DNA of 64,000 bases. Origin: Mesostigma viride (taxonomy: Eukaryota > Streptophyta > Mesostigmatophyceae > Mesostigmatales > Mesostigmataceae). A model generated the notes under the pieces. It was not told the origin of the DNA, ran no database searches, and saw only the letters and a program-made list of their open reading frames with translations. This document shows, piece after piece, positions 10,346 to 40,794 of the stretch (the stretch's first letter is position 1; every line of letters begins with the position of its first letter). A program made the translations under genes and the position numbers. The stretch covers positions 7,296,109 to 7,360,108 of the forward strand of contig RPFO01000213.1 of assembly GCA_009746045.1 (NCBI GenBank). The letters run 5' to 3'.

Positions 10346-11039
10346 TAACTAAATATTTAGCTAGGCAGCATCTGGTGTGTGGCACATCATGGGCACACAT
10401 GTACATGGCTAAATAATGCTCTTGAATCAGCTGGTATATTGCTTGTAGGAGGCGTACATGTACAAGGCCACGGTCTATCTATTCTACACTACTACTGCTG
10501 TATTCCCCTAAGCTGGGGCGTCTGGAGTCGCTGGGGGTGCTGTATAATCCTCAAGAAGTGGGGGGATGAACCCCCACACATCCCACTTACATGATAAAAT
10601 AATCTTTTGGGTAGCCCCAGGTCAGCCCTGCATGTTATTTTCCATGATATGGTCTTAGAGGGTCTGGCATAGGACCCCCACACAGGCCCCCAACACATGA
10701 GTGCCGTACGCGGTTCTTTTGCAACTGACTATAGACATCTTCTCTCCACGCCAACCATCTCAGAAAAATCGACATTCTTCTTGTCGAAAATTGGATCTCC
10801 AGCTAGGTTTTATATAATTTCAGTCTCATGAGCACTGCCATCATTTGCCAGGCTTATATACCAAGTACCAGGTCAACGCAGGTTTGGCTAACATCGCTTC
10901 TGTGTCTCACATGGCATCAGGTATGGTACTCTGTGGACCTTGCACACACAAAAATGGCAGGCACGACGTTGAAGAAGGCCAGGCCTGATTGAGAACAAGT
11001 CTAACGCCAATCATAGCAGAAAAGAAGGTCCGTGAACCT
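10346..11039. other. Intergenic DNA downstream of the START-like gene
   Basis: No gene was found. It holds the 3' flank of the minus-strand gene that ends at 11040. No clear terminator or polyadenylation motif could be assigned. Confidence 0.4.
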
Positions 11040-14000
11040 TCAGGCCATACTTTCAGCCAAAGCCTTGAAGTTCTTCAGATTGCTTGACAGAATTTGCTCG
11101 ATGTTGTCTTTCACCTGAGCACCGCACATGCAAAGGCCGGTAAGTAGGGACAAGCCGCCAGTCGATGCACCAACACAGAATATTGAGGAGAGGGGAAATC
11201 AGCACTGCAAGTCATGGCAGTTCGTGGCATCTGCCAGAGTGACCATGAGGACCAAGAAGCAAATAAGCGCGCCTAGGGGCAACTGACAAGCGAGGAGATG
11301 CCACAAAGCCCAAGCAAAACTAAGCCATTATTAGACACAGTACCAAATGATGACACCAAACCACTCGTGGAGCACAGCTGCGGGAACGATCGCAGCAAAA
11401 AGAGGCTGATAAGCTTGGTACTGCTACATATGCAATACGACGCAACATATCCCAGTCACATAAAGTTGGTCAGCATTAAAGGCTAAAGCATCATTGATGC
11501 CATCCCGTGGTCCTGGAATGCCCAGCACTTTGCGGATGTCCCGTTGATAAAAACAGTGCTCAACAGGGCTTGTATTGAGTGACGTTTGCCAGCTCAAGGG
11601 TAGCAATCTGAGGAATGACCTGAGGGCTGCATGACACCTCCTGCAATCTGCACAGTGAGACTGAAAGTCGCTTAATTGATGTCTACACCACTGTCAAGCA
11701 TTCAATGGAGACAATACACAACACATTCAGGGGGCATGCACAGGGCACAAGAGCGCATCTGGCATGCCATCATGTAGAACAGGAACTAGCGCACTCCGCT
11801 AACCAACTACTGACACTCGCCAGGTAAGGCTTGCTCAGTCATTCCAATAGTGGCAAACACTAGGAGTGGATGGCATAAAAAAACGTCAAGCAGGCATTTC
11901 CCTCGGCACATGGCGTGGCACATGGCTACGCCGCAGGACGCAATGCCGAGATGGCCGCACCAGCCGTGGTTTTGCTGACCACGTGGGTGAGACACGGGGC
12001 ACAGGGCACCCTTACAGTGCAAGCGCCAGCAGAACATCACAAAAAGGCCACCTGCGACAGTTGCCCGCATTCTCAGGCTCTGCGCAATGTGCCGTTGTGG
12101 AGCCGGCACACGGCGTACCCATGCGCTACAGGGTCATTAGTGCTGTATTGAGGTGCATGCCAGGCCAGTGACGCAGTCTATGTGCATTTTATTAATCAAG
12201 CTCCGAGGTGAATGCCAGGCAAGCACTTAGGCTGTGACCAGTGGGTACTGGACACCCGCCACAGCCACAAGAGGATAGTGTCCCACTACCTTTGTCACAC
12301 TTGTGACTTGCTGGATCTTCCTGCTCTGCTATCCTGCCTTTCGAACTTCCCTTCTTACTTGCATGTCTAATTATTTGGTTTTCTATTCACCGCTCCTACA
12401 TCATGGTACTCGATAGTTGACTCACCGGGCCAGCGCCAGCCATGGTCGCCAGGATCCCTGGCAGCTTGTACGTCACAGTGAATGAGACGTCCACCGTGCC
12501 TGCGTGGGTGCAGGGTACAGGAAACAGCATCACAGTCCATCATCTTACGATTCTGCACAGCAGGAAGTTCATGTACACGTGGCAATACATATTCCCATGT
12601 TAAGTGTGCTATGTGGAAGCACCTGACCTCTCCCCTAAAGAATTAAGGCCATGTGATAGTCGCTATAAATACACTTCCTTCACCAGCCTGCCGTACTGAC
12701 TGTTGGGAAGCTCCTGCAACACATTTTTCTTACGCTAAGTTCTACTAGCAAACACTTGCCGTTATCAAACAGGTAGTACGTCACTAGCGCACACTCCTCA
12801 CCGTTGGGAAGCATTTGCTATGTAAAACTACAGAAATCTAGTATACTACTAGTCGGCATCCTTGGAAAGCTCCTGCTATATTAAACAAATTGACATCTGA
12901 TACCTTGGAAAGCTCTAGTGTACTATCAGCCCACACTCGTCACCATTAGAAAGCTCCCGCTACCCAGACTGTACCCATCTACTAAGTCAACAGCCTACAT
13001 TCCTCACCGTTGGGGAGCTCTTGCAGCTCGACCAGGCCCGTGTTGGGCAGGCCGTCCACCGACTCCCACCTGGGGACGCCAGCACAACAAATCCAGGTGG
13101 CATCACATCCCCATCAGTAGCAGTGTCCATCTATCCAATGCATAATTGGCACTCTTCAACCACTTGTTTGGCAATAGTGTCAAGCCATCCGATGAATACT
13201 TGGCACTATTCAACCACTTGTTTGGCACTAAGTGGTCAACATCACCCAATACCATTATATAATCCACGTGGTGCCATTGTGCCATACTGGGTAGTAATGT
13301 ACTGCCCAATGAGTACCAGGCTTAACTACACGATAAACCAATTTAACGAGAGTTCATGGAACCATCTCGGAGCTACCATACCACCTTGCCACCACACTAC
13401 CATGGTTTACAAAATGGCGCGGCACCATACTTCCCACCCAGCACAAACACCTTACCACGGACCACGCCGATGCTCGTTACAGGCATGCACAACCATAGGG
13501 CACAACATCAGGACGGTTCGTGACTCCCCACATCCGGGAACAAGGGTGACATGAATACGGCGGTCCAGCAGGCTAAGGGGGCGGAAACAGAGGAAGAGGA
13601 CCCACGCGCGAGGCACAGGAAGTCGACGCGCCAGGCCAGAAAGACGTTTCTATCTATACACCGGGCCACCCACGCACTTGACGCGGGACATGGGCTTGGC
13701 CTCAGTGCGCTTAGACATGAAGGGCAGGGTGAGCGCGGGAAGGAACCTGGAGGGTGGGCAAACAGCGCAGGGGAGGATAGGGGAGGCATGAAGGGGAGGG
13801 TGGGCAGGCAAGAACTTAGGCAAATAGCTGACAAAAAGCAAAAGAGAACTATAAGAACTGATTAGCTCATAAAGAGAAGCTACCGCATGGTGAACCAGGA
13901 AACGTTAGTACAGCATAACGAGCTTGCAAAGCATGAGAGGCGCCTTGGGAACATACGATAAGCAGCAAACCACAGTTCGGAAAACGATGTTGCAAAATGA

Positions 14001-16120
14001 TGCACAAAGAAAAGGACACTTCGCAGCTTGGTAAATGCTAAGAGTAGCGCGATTGCCGCTAAGTATAGTGAGAGTTGCAGCTTAGAGTTGCGTCAACCCC
14101 CCATAGATGGCATCAAGGGAGCAGGGCTCCCACATTTCTCACTCTGCCAGGGGGGGCGGCAGGCCACAGAATGCTCTCTGTTTGAATACTCCCTTGCATA
14201 AGGAGGCATGAAATTGGTAAACAGGGTGTGCCACACCATGACCATTTCAGCCTTGAGTATTTCAGCCTTGTGATTGCATACGCTCTTCCAAGTAGAGAGT
14301 CCCAGCTGCACCCAGAGAGTCCCAGCTGCACCCATGTGCCTACTTGCTGCTTCCCCCACATGCCCCACGTGTGTGGCCCTTGCCCGGACATGACCATCCC
14401 GGGCACTTGTCTTACCCGAACTGGTACTTGACGACCGCTTGGCTGAGCGAGGTGTCATACGGCTGGATGTTCACCTGCTCATGCGACCAGCCATGCAGCA
14501 CACCACAGTGCCGTTCCGGCACGGTGCCTCCCCCCAACGCCAGCCCCACATCAGCCAGTCTCACACCCGCCCACCCGCCCGCCCACCCGGCCGCCCACCC
14601 GGCCGCCCACCCGCCCGGCCGCCCACCCACCCGGCCGCCAGCCCACCCGCCCGGCCACCCACACGACCACACGCCCGCAAGACCGCCCACACACGCACAC
14701 AGACACTCAACAGAATCAGCCGATGTGAAAACCGATCATGCAGATTTGACTTCAGTGCAACCATCTCGTTTCTAATGGTCGGGAAAGGGACACAAAAAAA
14801 GGTTATGCGATACCACCAGCAAGGTTTTCTGCACTCTAGGGGTAGGGCAGCTCCCATGGCACCAAGGGGCAGAAGATTTTAAAAGGGCACATCATGCAAA
14901 AACTCATTAACTGGCAAGAAATTCCGCTACCTGATGTACGTGAGTCAAATAAATAATGTGTCTTCAAGATCACGTGTGGGTCTTACACAGCCACATGTAA
15001 GAAGAACAGTAGCACCAGAACGACAACTGGTCTTACGCACACCAGTGTGAAGCAGGAAAAGGACTATGGTGCTAGATGGAAGAGCATCAAGTTAGGAGAA
15101 ACACCACATTACATGGGCGACCTTGCCGGGATGTACCTCGGAGAGCAAGGACAGGAACCTGGGGTACCCAGCGCGGTCCTCCCAGATGTTGTAGCACACC
15201 TTGAGGGGGGCCTTCACGTTAATCTGCAGCCCGACCGGCCAATCACAGCCAAGAAAAGTGACAAGAGGAAAACACAGAAGAAATGAGTGTGTTGGTGGAG
15301 AACATGAGCCCATTTTCTTGGTACCTTGTTACAGCAAGGGTGCTCCCAATATCAAGTGAATGCATCCAGAGGTTTAGCCTTCCGTGTCAGTAAATATTAA
15401 TTAAAAGACCGGGGGGAGTAGGGTGACGAAGCAGGTACGTAACGCTAAGTAGCACAGAAGCATACCGTGTGTTCAATCTTATGAACAGCGCTCTCTCCTT
15501 GCCGCTCTTTCCGTGCAAGTTGCAATGTGCATGGATTGCTAACCGCAACAAACTGATTCCGCTGCATTTCAATCGTAGTGATACACAGGGGCTGTCGCGG
15601 CTTCAGAGAGCGATCCTTAGCAGGAACATGGGTACTCTAGTTCGTGTCCGCGAGGCAGCTTAACTAAATGCTGCCTCCCAACTTCAGTTGCACAATTTTG
15701 TTTGCATAAGAAAGGCCGCAATGTGAAACTTCTACTCGCAGCTAAACACGATGGCATAGCCCTAAACACGGTAAATACAACACTCAGCAAGAAAACTAGA
15801 AAATTACATTATCTGACATCATCTGACATGAATGTGCAGGCATAGCCAACCTTGAGAACATGCTTAAGCTCGGAATTACTGAAGTCCAACAAGCTTGTAA
15901 CAAGTGTGGCACGACGGCGAGATGCCGCGCTCGGCAGCGACGTTGAGCCTAGGCCATCTGGTCGCTTAAGTTTGGGAAGAAGGCTTAAAAGTTGATTTCT
16001 GTTCTGGCTTGCTGAACCCTTCAATGGTGCCGCGCGATATGCGTTACATGGCAAGGGTGCCACTGCCGTTGGCCGCGCCTGAAGCAGAGCCTGCGTGCGC
16101 TGTAGACTGATGGACGCCAT
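11040..16120 (-). CDS. START-like / polyketide cyclase (SRPBCC) protein, probably plastid-targeted
   Basis: Six exons on the minus strand: 15851-16120, 15137-15223, 14416-14474, 13008-13069, 12426-12499 and 11040-11114. All junctions are GT-AG, and the phases sum to 627 bases (208 aa, TGA at 11040). Exon 1 starts at an ATG (16120). It encodes ~90 residues rich in Ser, Ala, Arg and Leu with few acids at the front (MASISLQRTQALLQARPT), typical of a plastid transit peptide. The rest follows the plant and cyanobacterial cyclase/dehydrase family: INVKAPLKVCYNIWEDR, then DTSLSQAVVKYQFG, WESVDGLPNTGLVEL, VSFTVTYKLPGILA and a C-terminal helix IEQILSSNLKNFKALAE. The family usually has ~20 residues (a strand with FSW) between KYQFG and WESVDG. 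They are missing here, so either an exon was missed between 13070 and 14415 or the fold is shortened. The ligand is unknown; a lipid or isoprenoid carrier role is inference. Confidence 0.8.
14565..14665 (+). repeat. Degenerate CCGCCCAC-type repeat
   Basis: An imperfect tandem of CCCGCCCA and GGCCGCCCAC units inside an intron of the START-like gene, just upstream of its third exon. It gives rise to spurious Pro/Arg- and Gly-rich open frames. Confidence 0.7.
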
Positions 16121-17619
16121 GATCGAATGTCTGCCTTTCTCTAGATGATTCACGGATATCTTACTCCAGACGACAGAAACAAATTACTTCTTGTCGGCAC
16201 TCGGCACTATGTGTACACTGGATAGGCACAACGTTGGAAATTTTGTGAAGCATCGACGTTCATCTGAAATGCTAGGAATCGTCCAAGGTTGCAATCTGCC
16301 GCTACGTACGTACCACGAGTTCGGGTGCGTTCTGACACGTGTATGAATGGCTGTTTTGGATCAATGTTTTGAAGCTACCCAGGGCAATTCAACTAGAGGG
16401 TGAAGGCAATAAATTTAAGTTCATATTAGTTCGTTTTAGCCACTGACATCTTGACACCCTAGGCTTAGCAGGGATTAATTACTGGCTATATTTGGAATAA
16501 ACGTACACCTATTTACCTGGAAATTTAAGTTCATATTAGATTGTATTGTACTCAGATTTGCGCTATGCTCAGTATGCTGACACGTCAGAATCAGAACCTG
16601 AAAAGCTGCCATTGCGACTCCATGCCTTCCCGTTAACGTTTTCCCCTAAGCGTTTTTTGACTCTTAACTAGGATCGACGAAGCATAAAATTCTACTAATT
16701 AGGGGTGTCGTCAATGGCTTCGGGGCGCTGAGAGACTTAAGTTAGATTTCAGACGGTTTACTAGCAATGATTCATGCCTCGGGAAATCTGCTTAGGGTCC
16801 GGCAATGCTGAGTAATTAAAGTTGTCCACATCTTCTTTGAATCTAGCGCTCGATCTATTGCCATGAAGCCAAAGGTTTGAGCTGCGACACTCTTTCACCT
16901 TGTCGTGTAATTCGCTGTACGCGAGATCTTTTCTTTAGCGCGACAGTGCAATAACTGCAAATGGCTGGAAGGCGTGCAGGAAATGTGCCGGTGTGGCTGC
17001 AAGGTGTGTTCTCCTGCTGACATTGAACATCACTTCCGCATGTAGCGTCAGTTGCCGGTAACGTCATTTACCGCGCATTTGGAAGCGGGAGCAAATATAT
17101 GCCTCGCGCTCTGAAAGTTTCATATCGCTGACGAGCTTGAATGCGGGCCCTTGTTTCGTTGGAATTTCAGACGAACAACCGCCCCTGAGGCCGAAGGACG
17201 ACGACAACTCCACTTTTGGGGTAGGTTGTCGTCTTCCCGTTCTTCAAAATGATTTTTTTTTAATGGATCAATCACACTTCTGCCATTATTTTATCCCTCC
17301 CATTTTACGGCGCACTATGATGTTTTCAACCGGCAGTTTTAGTTATTCAGATTCTTTCACAATATCGAGTATGACGTCAGCGTTTCTTCGCCTTCAGGAG
17401 CTCGATTCTTCTTCGAAAGGCATGCTGTATGCTAACATCCAATGTTTTGCTAGGGGCGTATGTGGCAGCACTTCTTTTTTCCCTGTACTTTTGTCCATTT
17501 ACGTGTATTTGCATAAACTTAACAATTCAAGTAGCTATACACAACAGTCTTCCTCTTTTCTAGTGTTCTAAGAACTTCTTCTTCTTCTTTTTTACTGAGC
17601 ACATCCTCTTCCTTTTTAC

Positions 17620-17620
<1 letters not shown>
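16121..17620. other. Spacer between divergent genes (possible shared promoter region)
   Basis: The START-like gene (-) and the KATNIP-type gene (+) face away from each other across about 2.6 kb. I see no convincing exon here. The open frame at 17137-17571 (+) lacks recognisable domains. An ATG at 17141 opens a 15-codon frame (MRALVSLEFQTNNRP), which could be a first exon or nothing. No TATA element is clear. Confidence 0.35.
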
Positions 17621-17650
<30 letters not shown>

Positions 17651-17718
17651 CTTCTTCTTCTTCTTCTTCTTCTTCTTCTTCTTCTTCTTCTTCTTCTTCT
17701 TCTTCTTCTTCTTCTTCT

Positions 17719-17765
<47 letters not shown>

Positions 17766-17931
17766 TTCTTCTTCTTCTTCTTCTTCTTCTTCTTCTTCTT
17801 CTTCTTCTTCTTCTTCTTCTTCTTCTTCTTCTTCTTCTTCTTCTTCTTCTTCTTCTTCTTCTTCTTCTTCTTCTTCTTCTTCTTCTTCTTCTTCTTCTTC
17901 TTCTTCTTCTTCTTCTTCTTCTTCTTCTTCT
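17621..17931. repeat. (TTC)n microsatellite, ~311 bp
   Basis: Almost uninterrupted TTC repeat with one CTC interruption near 17741. The open frames it makes (poly-Glu on the minus strand) are artefacts. Polypurine/polypyrimidine asymmetry makes intramolecular triplex formation possible. Confidence 0.95.
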
Positions 17932-18696
17932 ACACTTGTGGTGATGACATCTCGCAAACCGAGGCAGCTACAGCCTTGAAATCTCTTCAACGCTCAACAT
18001 ATTTTATTTAGAAGCTGTCATAATTCTTCTGGCAGGACGTGTGCGAACCCTCCTGGCAACTGCAAATGTTTTCAGGAGTCGTTTTTGTTGCATATGGGAC
18101 TGGTCACTGGTGTACAGCAATAACAGGCTGTTACGTATTGTTGTAGCAGTTGGAGTAAGGTGGCCAAATAAGTTTTTCACAATGCTTGCCTGGCATTGTG
18201 CCCTTGAGCATGATCTTTTGTTTCGGAGGCAACTTGACATGTAACTTCTCATGGACAGCGCGAACACACCCTGTGTCTGTGCTTGCCAGCTACACATAAG
18301 GGCCATCTGCACTGCGCAGTAGATGTCAGTTTGATGGCCATCGCCAATCCCACCTGTCTGTAACTGTCCGCCCCCCTGCACAACTGGGGTGTAGGCACAC
18401 ATGTTTTGGTCAACTTCTTGTGTCGAACCTTCCGGTTTGTTCCACCATTTCATTCCACCATCTGCTGTGGTGTGCTCCCGCTTCAGTATAAAACCTGGAA
18501 ACTGTCATGGCTTGTCTAGTGGTTTTACTGAGGCATTTACATGTACCAAACTGCAGAAAATTTTTGGTTGGTTTCCATTGGTGGTTTATGCTTTACCCCG
18601 CCTGATAGCCAGCCACATTATGCTAGTTATAAAATCCGCAATCGCTATTAGTAAACAGTATTCCATGCTTTCATGCACGTTGCAAATACTTTTCGA

Positions 18697-18747
18697 GAAA
18701 AAGAAAAGAAAAGAAAAGAAAAGAAAAGAAAAGAAAAGAAAAGAAAG
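18697..18747. repeat. (AAAAG)n microsatellite
   Basis: About ten AAAAG units directly upstream of the first recognised exon of the KATNIP-type gene. Confidence 0.9.
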
Positions 18748-18768
18748 GGAACAGAGCAAGCTTTGCAG

Positions 18769-37411
<18,643 letters not shown>

Positions 37412-37620
37412 CAGGGCTCCAGGCAATGGCTAGATTCCAGACATTTCATGTGTGTGTTTCCACTGACCCCTGGATATGTTAATGCACAAATCTTGGCCTC
37501 CAGCAGTGGTTGCCTCACTCAGTGCCATGCTTGGCAAGCAGACACTGCGTTCATGTTTAAGGTTCTAGTGCCAAGTGCTCATCAAATCTGTTTTATAACT
37601 TGTGGGAATCAATGAATTCA
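37412..37620. other. 3' flank of the KATNIP-type gene
   Basis: Presumed 3' UTR. No AATAAA or TGTAA signal was found in the first 200 bases. The stop at 37409 follows an Arg-Pro-Gly-Thr motif near the C-terminus. An alternative donor (AG/GTACAG at about 37388) would extend the gene and cannot be excluded. Confidence 0.35.
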
Positions 37621-38231
37621 GAACATATCTCCGTTGGGAGCATTAATTAATTAATTAATTAATTAAGAACATACCTCCGTGGGTAGGATATGTAACACGT
37701 ATCCCTGAGAAGGGGCATATGGTTTTTAATACATTGTAGGCGACAACCTGCAGGTGTAAACTGCCACCTACTCGGGGCCGGTGCACAACTGAGGTGCACC
37801 TGCACCACCATGTATTGCAGCAGCTGTGCAAAGTTGTGGACATGGGGTGGAAGATGATCATGGCTAAGCAATGGTGAGGGCATGATGGCGTCTCAGCAGA
37901 GAGTGGCTCTCTGCATGGGCAAAGTACGATGACTCATATCAGATGCAGTAAGGCTGACCCATGGTCCAGAGCCCACAGGTAGGCGTCGAGCAGCATGACC
38001 AAGGATTTCTCTCTCAAACGCACGCGTAAGCTTCTCGGAATTCTCACCTTCCTCCATGTCGAAGTTCTTGACGATGACGTTGAGGCTGCGCTTGGCGATC
38101 TCGGCCTCCTCGCGGAGGTCGAGCGGTCTGCTGCTGGAGCTGTGCTGCGACGGCGGAGGTGGTGGAGGTGGTGTGCTGCTTAACCCCTCCACCGTCTCGC
38201 ACTCGTGCCTAAGGTGAGTCACCAGTTTCAT
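37621..38231 (-). mobile_element. Non-LTR element with ORF1 fragment, 5' hairpin and 3' TTAA-tailed module
   Basis: On the minus strand: an ORF1-like piece (38231 to about 37950) with LDLREEAEIAKRSLNVIVKN and EKLTRAFEREILGHAARRL, matching LINE A ORF1 (ALDLREEADIARRS, NVIVKHFD). Then comes the hairpin GCAGAGAG-CCA-CTCTCTGC (37902-37920), then a CATGGTGGTGCAGGTGC stretch shared with LINE B. It ends in the 3' module (CCCTTCTCAGGGATACGTGT) and a (TTAA)n tail at 37644-37668. A second short module copy with CTCC-CAAC-GGAG abuts at 37621-37640. Compact, with no RT: a deletion derivative or non-autonomous partner. Confidence 0.6.
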
Positions 38232-39112
38232 AGTACGCCACAGGTGCCCCCATTCAGCCTAATTATTATTTCTAGACCATGCTGGGAACCAAGCATCCCC
38301 ATATGAGGGCCCACCTGGGAGTATAGTGGGTGGTCCCAGTACTAGCCCCCCCTGCTCTATAAATAGCACCCCCCTCAGGGGGGTACGGTGAGTGTGCGCG
38401 GTGACCCACTTACAATGCATGATAGACCACTTTTCTCAATAAGTTGCCCCTGGGGTTGGTTTTGTAGATAGATTTACTAGTTAGGATGGGATACTAGCAC
38501 TAAAAATTGTAACTGCCCCAGGGGCCCACCAGATGGAGCTAAAAATAACTGGTGACTCATTTGAGTCACCAGTTTAGGGGGGGCTAGAACAAGCATTCTA
38601 GTGCAGTTTTGAACCTGGACATGATAGGTAAGCATGGAATATTGGCAAACATGCATGTTAACGCATATTTCAACCTGTGTGCCACCAATATTCACCATAA
38701 CCACTGCCGCATATGCTTGGAGACAGCTGCGCGCGGGTCGCGAGTATAAACTTCACAACCAATGCATGATGGACCACGTATACCTTGGATTTCACCCTAG
38801 TATTTCAGGGGGGACTGTAAGTGTACCCAAGCACTACATCCAAGCACTTCCATGTCTTGTTTCACCCAGGGACCCACAAGAAAATGCTCAAAATATCTTA
38901 TGACTATTTTGAGTCACCAGTTTAGGGTACCCTGTCAGCTTTGACCAGGGTTTTCACCCTGGTCCGGTGGTCAGATACAGTCTTTCAAGAGTGCTACGGA
39001 TAGAGTGAATCTAGACCTTTCCAACGGTCCTATTTTTACCCGCGAAAACCTTCCCGCGAGATTTCTACAGGGCGCACAAACTCATGCCGAATTCCAGTCA
39101 TGAGTAAAACTC
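38232..39112. other. Non-coding repeat-rich interval
   Basis: No gene. It contains a 13-bp-arm palindrome (38547-38574: AACTGGTGACTCA, TT, then its complement). The half-site TTTGAGTCACCAGTTTAGGG recurs at about 38911-38930, and a related GAGTCACCAGTTT lies at about 38214. Probably the ends of an unclassified repeat. Confidence 0.4.
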
Positions 39113-39124
39113 GTGGTCGAAAAT

Positions 39125-40130
39125 CGGCACGAGGACGGTTTAGGGGTTAAGCATGTCCGCACAGGTCGGGATGGGAGGAGCATCGCCAGCCAGGCCAGCA
39201 GGGGCTGGCTTGGCGGCAATGTCCTTCACCGCCTGGGCGGTGAGGCCTGCGGTGTTCTGCAGGACCTCGATGGCGATGGCATTGTCCTTAAGGTGCTGGT
39301 CGATGTCGCGGAGCTGGGCGGTGATGGAGTCGGTGGAGGCGGACGGCGGGGGGGGGGTGGAGGCGAGGCGGGTGGCGGTGGCGGTGGGGATGGTGGGGAG
39401 CTCAGCAGCCAGCGTGCGACCCACAGCTGCCACATCTGCAGTTAGGGGCGTCACGTGCTCAGTGAGATGGCTTCTTGGAGGTGGGGGAGGAAGGTGGATT
39501 CGGTCAAGGGGGAGGGGGCCCAGATGTCCGCGGCAGAGCGCTGAAGGATGGAAAAGCGGGCGGCGAGCTGAAGGCGCGGGCGGGGACCAGTTGGTCAGTT
39601 GGTCAGGTCGCCGGTGAGAAACCTGGCCGTCAGATCCAGTGCGGAGGCGACTTTGAAGGCTTTGAAGGCTTTGAAGGCGTCGGCACAGGTCCAGAAGAGA
39701 GGCGTACGACCCATAAAACACGAGCTCCAGTATCTTGAGGGGTGGCATGTCGAAATAGCTGGGTCTGGCGTCGTCGAAGGTGGAAAATAACCCGTCAATT
39801 AACGTCAAAGTCGATCGTACTCAGACCAGCTAGGTTTGGTTGGGCGGCTGCACTTGAGCTCAGGCGAGGCTGAAGGCGAGGCATGAAGCCCGGGAGGGTG
39901 CGGGGCGGACCACCAGTGTGCGACTAGTGTCACCGCTGCCTGCCGGACTTGAGGGCGAAGCTGCAGCCGGAGCTGCAGACGTATTGTCATGGCCTAGCGC
40001 AGCCGCCAGGCTGCGTTGCGTCGAGGATCGAGCGTTTGCTCGTCATATATTGCGTAATGGCTTCGGGAAATTATATCAGCGTGTGCGTCTTAGAAAGACG
40101 AAGCGATTGTGATATTCACGGCCGAATTCG
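39125..40130 (-). mobile_element. LINE (A/C group) 5' part with ORF1
   Basis: The 5' end (about 40130 on the minus strand, CAATCGCTTCGTCTTTCTAA) matches the start of LINE A at about 3236 in the opposite orientation. The downstream ORF1 is read at 39140-39808 (see separate entry). The element stops at about 39125 and lacks everything after the first half of ORF1. Confidence 0.65.
39140..39808 (-). CDS. LINE ORF1 N-terminal part (nucleic-acid chaperone type), fragment
   Basis: 222 codons open on the minus strand, the best-preserved ORF1 in the window. Landmarks are ILELVFYGSYASLLDLCRRL, HVTPLTADVAAVGRTLAAEL, a helical region ITAQLRDIDQHLKDNAIAIE (likely coiled coil), and AGLTAQAVKDIAAKPAPAGL near the end. 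The same order is seen, in broken frames, at 3600-4170 in LINE A. ORF1 proteins bind element RNA; that function is inferred from position, as no RNA-binding fold could be confirmed. Confidence 0.5.
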   Translation of the reverse strand: MTLIDGLFSTFDDARPSYFDMPPLKILELVFYGSYASLLDLCRRLQSLQSLQSRLRTGSDGQVSHRRPDQLTNWSPPAPSARRPLFHPSALCRGHLGPLPLDRIHLPPPPPRSHLTEHVTPLTADVAAVGRTLAAELPTIPTATATRLASTPPPPSASTDSITAQLRDIDQHLKDNAIAIEVLQNTAGLTAQAVKDIAAKPAPAGLAGDAPPIPTCADMLNP

Positions 40131-40204
40131 GTGCCCAAACGTGAAAGTTATGAGCGCCGCCGTCAGCCATGGCTACCTCGTGCCAGGCTCGTTTGTTGGG
40201 GCAT

Positions 40205-40275
40205 ACCCAGGGTTAACCCACAGTATCCCCATTTGTTGGGAGTATATGTAACACATATCCCTGAGAACACTGATA
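40205..40275 (-). repeat. 3'-terminal module copy (degenerate)
   Basis: The minus strand reads TCTCAGGGATATGTGTTACA then TATACTCCCAACAAATGGGG. It is the same module as at 3178, 8036 and 37621, but its hairpin is decayed. It forms the left border of the LINE C fragment. Confidence 0.45.
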
Positions 40276-40760
40276 TCCCTAGCTGACCTCATTTATGCCG
40301 ATGACATCACGCTCATCGAGAGGCCGGAGTCTGCCCAACTTTGGCTGGACTGCCTGGCGCTCAAGGCTCGGGTGGTTGGTCTAGAAATCAGCCCCAAAAC
40401 GGAGGCCCTGGCCCTTGGCATGGCAGGGCCCCCACCCACACTCCGCCTCTTAGACGACACCGAGGTCAACTACCCTACTTCAGGCCGCTTCAAGCTGCTC
40501 GGCAGACTGTTGGCTACCCGACAGCGAGGATGATCGACCTGACGACACGGATCGTCATGGCGTGGGCGCAACTCCATGACCACTGCCGCTGGTGGGGCAA
40601 CCCCGCCCTATGTACCCCGGATCGTCAATCGTGACCTCTTCAAGGTCGTCATTCTGACGATCCTGACCTACGGCGCCGAGCCCTGGACACTGACGCAGGA
40701 GCTGGAGCAACGACTCGACGGCAACGTCACCAAGATGCTGCGCAAGGCCCTTAATTAACA
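40276..40760 (+). mobile_element. LINE C fragment (RT palm to thumb), frame-disrupted
   Basis: The plus strand encodes SLADLIYADDITLIERPES (YADD motif), then LWLDCLALKARVVGLEISPK and EALALGMAGPPPTLRLLDD. A frame break near 40525 is followed by DLFKVVILTILTYGAEPWTL and a stop. It closely matches, inverted, the copy at 42540-43490. It ends abruptly at about 40760 next to the LINE A 3' end. Confidence 0.7.
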
Positions 40761-40794
40761 GTTAACATCCCCTTTGGTTTGCACATTGGTTCGA

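Noticed and set aside
13508-13865. ORFs on both strands around 13550-13860 as a missing exon of the START-like gene
   Set aside because: A stretch with VFLAWRVDFLCLA looked attractive, but no GT donor in the phase required by exons 14416-14474 and 13008-13069 was found.
17616-17990. Poly-Glu open frame (minus) across the TTC array
   Set aside because: Pure microsatellite translation; no flanking coding signal.
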